Source: DUAL01 sp964452095 (lineage in GTDB: Bacteria > Bacteroidota > Bacteroidia > Flavobacteriales > BACL11). From it: a DNA stretch of 19,265 nt. Positions within the stretch are counted from its first letter, which is position 1, and each line of letters opens with the position of its first letter. The notes beneath the pieces are model-generated. The model was not told where the DNA came from and searched no databases. It saw only the letters and a program-made list of their open reading frames with translations. The stretch is taken from positions 1 to 19,265 of the forward strand of contig CAYVKX010000035.1 of assembly GCA_964452095.1 (NCBI GenBank), given 5' to 3'. Shown in pieces: positions 14,355 through 19,265 of this stretch. The position numbers were made by a program, and so were the translations under genes.

Positions 14355-15686
14355 TTATCTATCGAATGTAAGTCGCATTCCCCTCCTAGTTTCATCAAAG
14401 CAACCATGCTCGTAAGCTATATGTCCGTTAACAAAAGTATGCGTAATTTTTGCATTAAAAGTTTCTCCCTCAAAAGGAGACCACCCGCATTTGTAAAGGA
14501 TATTATCTTTTTTTACTTCCCAAGGGCTGTTTAAATCTACCAAAACTAAATCAGCAAAATAATCCTCACGGATAAACCCTCTATTTTCAACTTTAAAGCA
14601 TATAGCAGGATTATGACACATTTTCTCTACCACTTTTTCTAATGAGATTTCTCCTTGATGAACAAATTCTAACATTGCAGGCAAAGCATGTTGTACAAGT
14701 GGCCCTCCAGAAGGAGCTTTAAAATAAGTATTAGACTTTTCTTCTAAAGTGTGTGGCGCATGATCAGTTGCAATTACATCTAGTTTTTCATCTAATAAAG
14801 CTTGGAACAATGCCTTTTTATCACTTTCTTTTTTTACTGCAGGATTCCATTTAATCAAAGTTCCTTTTTCCTCATATTTACTTTCATCAAACCAAAGATG
14901 GTGTATACAAACTTCAGCAGTAATTCTCTTTTCTGATAAAGGGAGTTTATTGTCAAAAAGTGAAATTTCTTTTTCTGTTGAAAGATGAAAAACATGAAGT
15001 CTTGTATCGTGTTTTTTTGCCAGTTCTACAGCCATTGATGATGATTTGTAACAAGCTTCAGCACTTCTAATATTAGGGTGCTCAAAAATTGGGACTTCCT
15101 CTCCATATTCCTCTTTAGCATTTAAAGAATTTTCTTGTATAGTTGTTTCATCTTCACAATGTACAGCAATAAGCATAGGTGATTTAGAAAATATTTCTTC
15201 TAATACATTTTTATTGTCAACTAGCATATTTCCTGTAGATGAACCCATAAATATTTTAATTGCCCCTACATTTTTAGGATTGGTCTTCAAAACTTCTTCT
15301 AAATTATCATTACTAGCTCCCATAAAAAAGCTGTAGTTAGCAATTGAAGTTTTTGCTGCAATTTGGTATTTATCCTCTAATAATTTCTGAGTTAGAGATT
15401 GTGGATTAGTATTTGGCATCTCCATAAATGAAGTAATTCCACCAGCAACTGCTGCTTTACTTTCAGTGTAAATATTCGCCTTGTGTGTTAAGCCTGGCTC
15501 ACGAAAATGAACTTGATCATCAATTACTCCAGGCAATAAATAAAGTCCTTCTGCATCAATAATTGTATCTGCAACAATAGTAATTTTTGATGCAATTTCT
15601 TTTATCTTTTGATTTTCAATCAGTACATCTGATTTGTAAATTTCTCCTTCATTTACAAGAGTTGCGTTTTTAATAAGTGTAAGCAT
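14355..15686 (-). CDS. pyrC: Dihydroorotase
   Basis: This 443-residue amidohydrolase closes carbamoyl-aspartate to dihydroorotate in pyrimidine synthesis. Visible motifs are the metal site QVHFREPG (58-65), EMPNTNP (89-95), AIKIFMGSSTG (142-152), HCEDE (176-180), HLST (234-237) and ATDHAPHT (306-313). Asp308 is the expected catalytic base. The first His of the usual HxH metal motif is Gln58, while His60 is kept. I recall the same DDQVHFREPG form in other Bacteroidota dihydroorotases, so it is probably a lineage trait rather than damage. Length fits the class I type. No clear -7 box precedes the ATG at 15686; it may be read with the glycosyltransferase 89 bases upstream. It ends at the shared terminator. 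Confidence 0.92.
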   Translation of the reverse strand: MLTLIKNATLVNEGEIYKSDVLIENQKIKEIASKITIVADTIIDAEGLYLLPGVIDDQVHFREPGLTHKANIYTESKAAVAGGITSFMEMPNTNPQSLTQKLLEDKYQIAAKTSIANYSFFMGASNDNLEEVLKTNPKNVGAIKIFMGSSTGNMLVDNKNVLEEIFSKSPMLIAVHCEDETTIQENSLNAKEEYGEEVPIFEHPNIRSAEACYKSSSMAVELAKKHDTRLHVFHLSTEKEISLFDNKLPLSEKRITAEVCIHHLWFDESKYEEKGTLIKWNPAVKKESDKKALFQALLDEKLDVIATDHAPHTLEEKSNTYFKAPSGGPLVQHALPAMLEFVHQGEISLEKVVEKMCHNPAICFKVENRGFIREDYFADLVLVDLNSPWEVKKDNILYKCGWSPFEGETFNAKITHTFVNGHIAYEHGCFDETRRGMRLTFDR

Positions 15687-15747
15687 AATTTAGGATTTCT
15701 TAAAGGATTTAACACATCCTTAGCCACTATTCTTAGAGGGGATTTTG

Positions 15748-15782
15748 TCTATTATCTTAGTACTAATATCTAATTCTATCTT
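15748..15782. repeat. Second period-7 TCTnATA-like repeat
   Basis: Heptamers TCTATTA, TCTTAGT, ACTAATA, TCTAATT, CTATCTT lie in the pyrC/glycosyltransferase spacer and run over the last bases of the glycosyltransferase gene. They share the CTAATATCTAAT core with the repeat at 12573-12614 but are more worn. Confidence 0.4.
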
Positions 15783-16507
15783 TTCCAGTTTCTAAAAAAA
15801 CTTTTGAGTTTCATTTGGATTACTCCAATAACGGCTTCCATAAAAATTCCACCACTCATTTTTGATTCTCCTTCTGTTCTATCTGTAAAAATTACAGGCA
15901 CTTCAACTACATTAAAGCCATATTTCCAAGCCTTGAATTTCATTTCAATTTGAAATGCATAACCCACAAATTGAATTTTATCAAAGTTAATAGTTTCTAA
16001 GACTATTCTTCTATAGCATTTAAATCCGGCAGTTGAATCATGTATTGGCATTCCAGTTATCATTTTTACATATTTTGATGCAAAAAATGACATGAGCAAA
16101 CGAGCCATTGGCCAATTTACAATATTTACTCCTTTTACATAGCGCGATCCAATTGATAAGTCTCCACCCTCATTTAAATTGGCATTATATAGTCGAATTA
16201 AATCATCAGGATTGTGTGAAAAATCAGCATCCATTTCAAAAATAAATTGATAATTTCTTTCTAAAGCCCATTTGAAACCATGAATATAAGCTGTACCCAA
16301 ACCAAGTTTCCCAGTTCTTTCTTCTATATGTAGTTGCTCAGAAAATTCCGATTGTAAATTTTTTACAATTTTTGCCGTCCCATCAGGTGAACCATCATCA
16401 ACAATTAAAATATGGAAAGGTTTTTCCAGTGAAAAAACCTTACGAATAATCTTTTCGATATTCTCTTTCTCGTTATAAGTTGGGATGATGATTAAACTAT
16501 CGGACAT
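15776..16507 (-). CDS. GT2 glycosyltransferase, DPM1-like polyprenol-phosphate sugar transferase
   Basis: A TTG at 16525 would lengthen the frame but falls inside the promoter box, so the ATG at 16507 is chosen; it starts MSDSLIIIPTYNE as the family expects. The 243-residue enzyme has a GT-A fold: PTYNE at 9-13, VDDGSPDGT at 36-44, EMDADFSHNP at 91-100 with the metal-binding DxD, GSRY at 120-123, and TEGESKMSGG at 211-220, a polyprenol-phosphate mannose synthase signature. It would transfer a sugar from GDP-mannose or a similar donor to a polyprenyl phosphate at the inner membrane. It lacks C-terminal transmembrane helices, as in the short DPM1 type. It lies 35 bases after acs and has its own -7 box. 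Confidence 0.9.
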   Translation of the reverse strand: MSDSLIIIPTYNEKENIEKIIRKVFSLEKPFHILIVDDGSPDGTAKIVKNLQSEFSEQLHIEERTGKLGLGTAYIHGFKWALERNYQFIFEMDADFSHNPDDLIRLYNANLNEGGDLSIGSRYVKGVNIVNWPMARLLMSFFASKYVKMITGMPIHDSTAGFKCYRRIVLETINFDKIQFVGYAFQIEMKFKAWKYGFNVVEVPVIFTDRTEGESKMSGGIFMEAVIGVIQMKLKSFFRNWKR

Positions 16508-16512
16508 AGGTG

Positions 16513-16520
16513 CAAAAATA
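16513..16520 (-). promoter_or_regulatory. -7 box of the glycosyltransferase gene, 5 bases before its ATG
   Basis: On the minus strand this reads TATTTTTG, then CACCT, then the ATG at 16507. It is an exact TAnnTTTG in the 35-base acs/glycosyltransferase spacer. The mRNA would have almost no leader. Confidence 0.55.
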
Positions 16521-16542
16521 GACAAACAGATTTATAAAATTG

Positions 16543-18438
16543 TTATTGTGCTGAACTTTTGATTTCCTCAACAACAGTTGGATCTAAAAGTGTGCTTGTA
16601 TCTCCTAGATTTTGAGTGTTACCCTCTGCAATCTTTCTTAAAATCCTTCTCATAATTTTTCCTGATCGTGTTTTTGGTAGGCCACTTACAAACTGAATTT
16701 TATCGGCTTTTGCTATCGGACCTACATTTTTTGTTACCAAATCATTTATTTCTTTTCTAAGCTCATCTTCATTATCTGGTTTATTGTGGCAAATTACATA
16801 AGCATAAACCCCATTTCCTTTTATTGGGTGAGGGAATCCAACAATTGCAGTTTCACAAACATTTTCATGCTCGCCCATTGCACTTTCAATTTCAGCAGTG
16901 CCTAAATTATGACCAGAAACTATCAGAACATCATCAACTCTTCCAGTAATTCTGTACATTCCGTTTTCATCTCTTAATGCTCCATCTCCTGTAAAATATT
17001 TATTGTTGAAAGTTGAGAAATATGTTTCCTTAAATCTTTTATGATTTCCATAAATTGTACGAGCCATTGAAGGCCATGGAAACTTCATGCACAACCTTCC
17101 TTCTACAGAATTTCCTTCAATTTCAATTCCTTTTTCATCAACTAAACAGGGTTGTATCCCAGGTAATGGAAGAGTTGCAAATGTTGGTTTTGCGGGCGTA
17201 ACTCCTGCTAAGTTAGATATCATAATTCCACCAGTTTCTGTTTGCCACCATGTATCAACAATCGGGCAATTATTATTTCCAATTTCTTTATCGTACCAAT
17301 GCCAAGCATCTTCATTTATTGGTTCACCAACAGTACCTAAAACTTTTAATGATGATAAATCATAAGGTTTTACAAAATCCAATCCTTTTGCTTCCAAAGC
17401 ACGAATTGCAGTCGGGGCTGTGTAAAAAATATTTACTTTATTTTCTTCAACAATTTGCCAAAACCTTCCAGCATCCGGGTAAGAGGGTACGCCCTCAAAC
17501 ATCATAGTTGTAGCTCCTGCTAATAGTGGGCCATAAACAATATAGGAATGGCCTGTAATCCAACCAATATCAGCAGTACACCAATAAATATCTCCTTCAT
17601 TATACTGAAAAACATTCCGGAAAGAATATTCTGTATAAATCATATATCCAGCAGTGGAATGCTGAATTCCTTTTGGTTTTCCTGTTGACCCAGAAGTATA
17701 CAAAATAAAGAGAGGGTCTTCCGCATCCATTATTTCAATTTGACAATTTTCAGTAACTTTTTGCATTTCATCATGCCACCAAATATCTCTATTTTCTTGC
17801 ATAGTAATCATACTTTTTGTTCGTTCTAGAACTATGCATTTTTCTATTGAAGGAGTGGTTTGCATTGCCTCATCAGAAATGTCTTTTAATGGGGTGATTT
17901 TTGCTCCTCTAAATCCTCCATCAGCAGTAATAAGAATATTGCAATCTGCATCATTAATTCTATCAGAAAGTGATTTTGCAGAAAATCCTGCAAATACAAC
18001 TGAATGAATGGCGCCAATTCTAGCACAAGCCAAAACAGCAATTGCTAATTCAGGAACCATTGGCATATAAAGGCAAATTCTATCTCCTTTTTTTGCCCCA
18101 TTATTTTTTAAAACATTAGCGAATTTGCAAACCTCAGCATGCAATTCGTTATAAGTGATTTTTCTATTCGCTTCTTGTGGATTATTTGCAATCCATTTTA
18201 TTGCAGTTTGATTCCCTTTAATTGCAAGATGTCTATCTAAGCAATTTTCAGTAATATTAAGTTTTCCTCCTTCAAACCATTTTATCTCTGGTTTGGAAAA
18301 ATCCCAACTTAAAACTGTATCCCATTTTTGTATCCAAGTAAAATTATTTGCTTTTTCTTCCCAAAACTGTAGAGGATTTGAAATGCTTTTTTCATATTCT
18401 TTTTTATATTCTTCAAAAGTTGAAATATTGTTTTCCAT
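16543..18438 (-). CDS. acs: Acetyl-CoA synthetase (AMP-forming)
   Basis: This enzyme activates acetate to acetyl-CoA through acetyl-AMP. A TTG at 18462 would add eight residues but overlaps the -7 box, so the ATG at 18438 is used, giving 631 residues and an MENNISTFEEYKKEYEKS start. The ATP loop TSGSTGKPKG is at 248-257. DTWWQTETGG at 395-404 includes the Trp that limits the pocket to acetate. YFTGDGALRD (481-490) and GRVDDVLIVSGHNLG (499-513) hold the hinge and nucleotide-binding Asp. Lys594 in PKTRSGK is the catalytic lysine, which is reversibly acetylated in well-studied Acs proteins. Length is normal. It is divergent from the lamin-tail gene. Confidence 0.97.
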   Translation of the reverse strand: MENNISTFEEYKKEYEKSISNPLQFWEEKANNFTWIQKWDTVLSWDFSKPEIKWFEGGKLNITENCLDRHLAIKGNQTAIKWIANNPQEANRKITYNELHAEVCKFANVLKNNGAKKGDRICLYMPMVPELAIAVLACARIGAIHSVVFAGFSAKSLSDRINDADCNILITADGGFRGAKITPLKDISDEAMQTTPSIEKCIVLERTKSMITMQENRDIWWHDEMQKVTENCQIEIMDAEDPLFILYTSGSTGKPKGIQHSTAGYMIYTEYSFRNVFQYNEGDIYWCTADIGWITGHSYIVYGPLLAGATTMMFEGVPSYPDAGRFWQIVEENKVNIFYTAPTAIRALEAKGLDFVKPYDLSSLKVLGTVGEPINEDAWHWYDKEIGNNNCPIVDTWWQTETGGIMISNLAGVTPAKPTFATLPLPGIQPCLVDEKGIEIEGNSVEGRLCMKFPWPSMARTIYGNHKRFKETYFSTFNNKYFTGDGALRDENGMYRITGRVDDVLIVSGHNLGTAEIESAMGEHENVCETAIVGFPHPIKGNGVYAYVICHNKPDNEDELRKEINDLVTKNVGPIAKADKIQFVSGLPKTRSGKIMRRILRKIAEGNTQNLGDTSTLLDPTVVEEIKSSAQ

Positions 18439-18459
18439 AATTGTAAATTCTAATTTGCC

Positions 18460-18467
18460 CAAAGATA
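18460..18467 (-). promoter_or_regulatory. -7 box of acs
   Basis: On the minus strand this reads TATCTTTG, an exact TAnnTTTG, 21 bases before the ATG at 18438. It overlaps an in-frame TTG at 18462, which argues against that TTG as start. Confidence 0.65.
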
Positions 18468-18500
18468 AAATTTATTTAATAAAATGAAATAAAGTATGAG

Positions 18501-18508
18501 CATTTTTG
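18501..18508 (+). promoter_or_regulatory. Candidate -7 box of the lamin-tail-domain gene
   Basis: CATTTTTG differs from TAnnTTTG at the first base and lies 32 bases before the ATG at 18541, the same distance as for the 14029 gene. No -33 site is seen. Confidence 0.3.
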
Positions 18509-18540
18509 TAGTTTAGCACCTTAATTAAAAAAACAACAAA

Positions 18541-19265
18541 AATGAAGAAAATTTTACTAAGTATGAGTGTGCTTTTTGCAATGAGTGTAAATGCACAAGA
18601 CTGTTCTGACTTATTTATATCAGAATATATTGAAGGACCTGGGAATAATAATGGTATTGAAATTTACAACCCTACAAATTTTACAATTGATTTGAGTGCT
18701 TATTCGATAAATAGGTATGGGAATGGAGCAACAACAGGACCTGACACTTGGCCTTTAAGTGGTAATCTTGCAGCAGGAGAGGCAATTGCAATTGGAAATG
18801 GACAATTAGATTCTGTTTGGGTATCAACTTATTGGTCCATGCCAGTGGATCCTGTTTTTTATGCTGCATGTGATTTATATGGAAGTGGTATTTATCCTAC
18901 CCCATTTTATTTTAATGGAGATGATGCTATGACTTTAGAAAAAGGAGGAAATACTATCGATATATTTGGCAAAGTTGGGGAAGACCCTGGTAGTGCTTGG
19001 ACAGATGATGCCTCAGCTGGCTATACAGATGCAAATGGGGGGACTTGGTGGACAAAAAGACAAACTTTGGTGAGAAAATCATCTGTAAAAAAAGGGGTTA
19101 CCATGAATCCTATTGTCTTTAATGCTACCTTAGAATACGATTCATTGCCTGATGCTACTTATTCTGGAATGGGTTCTCATAATTGCGATTGCATAATTAG
19201 TGCAGTTAATGAAAATGAAGATATTTCCTATGTAATGTATCCTAATCCTGCCTTAAAAGGAAGTG
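18541..19265 (+). CDS. Secreted lamin-tail-domain protein with T9SS sorting tail, 3' end cut off
   Basis: The frame is open from the ATG to the window edge (241 codons, no stop). Residues 1-18 are a signal peptide (MKKILLSMSVLFAMSVNA). The mature start DCSDLFISEYIEGPGNNN, followed by GIEIYNPTNFTIDLSAYSINRYGNG, is a textbook lamin-tail domain (LTD), a beta-sandwich common in bacterial secreted proteins. It continues to about residue 175 (AIAIGNGQ, FNGDDAMTLEKGGNTIDIFGKVG). Near the end, after a Cys-containing link (HNCDCIISAVNENEDISYV), comes MYPNPA, the start of a type A T9SS C-terminal sorting domain. The protein would therefore be secreted across the outer membrane and possibly attached to the surface. 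The domain may continue into a nuclease or other module only in longer relatives; here it goes straight to the sorting tail. Confidence 0.85.

Noticed and set aside
17087..17507. Forward open frames inside acs
   Set aside because: Both are antisense to strongly conserved acetyl-CoA synthetase sequence and show no protein features.

Overview
The window looks like a piece of a draft or metagenome-assembled genome from the Bacteroidota, most likely Flavobacteriales. The evidence is: AT-rich DNA; repeated -7 promoter boxes of the Bacteroidota type TAnnTTTG with no Shine-Dalgarno signals; many small lipoproteins; a DUF4296 lipoprotein; and a surface protein at each edge that looks like type IX secretion (T9SS) cargo. 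A run of ten N (2386-2395) is a scaffold join, so true distance and gene content there are unknown. I see no tRNA, rRNA, CRISPR array, transposase or phage gene.

Layout. (1) 1-573, minus: N-terminal part of a large secreted adhesin-like protein. (2) 723-5199, plus: a KamA-family radical SAM aminomutase-like enzyme, then (after the gap) both subunits of a PcaI/PcaJ-type 3-oxoacid CoA-transferase and a class III aminotransferase of the GSA/beta-amino-acid type. Together they could turn an alpha-amino acid into a beta-amino acid, then a 3-oxo acid, then a 3-oxoacyl-CoA. (3) 5330-6715: an M20 dipeptidase. (4) 6801-11278, plus: a tightly packed set of six genes. They are two lipoproteins with DUF1549-like modules, a Tat-exported DUF1501-type protein, a cytochrome c lipoprotein with a CX4CH haem motif, a small lipoprotein, and a two-helix membrane protein. 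This resembles a miniature of the planctomycete set of PSCyt1, DUF1549 and DUF1501. (5) 11265-13952: tyrS (minus), an extended SDR (plus) and a DUF4296 lipoprotein (minus). (6) 14029-14298: a small Glu/Cys/His-rich lipoprotein ending at a strong bidirectional terminator. (7) 14355-18438, minus: pyrC, a DPM1-like GT2 glycosyltransferase and acetyl-CoA synthetase. (8) 18541-end, plus: a lamin-tail-domain protein cut at the start of its T9SS sorting tail.

Two clusters deserve most attention: the possible beta-amino-acid catabolic route (region 2) and the extracytoplasmic cytochrome/DUF1501/DUF1549-like operon (region 4). On the regulatory side, three genes have a -7 box only 4-5 bases before the ATG, which suggests leaderless or nearly leaderless mRNAs. 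A period-7 repeat runs directly into one of these boxes. All functions are read from motifs and remembered family sequences; no database search was run.
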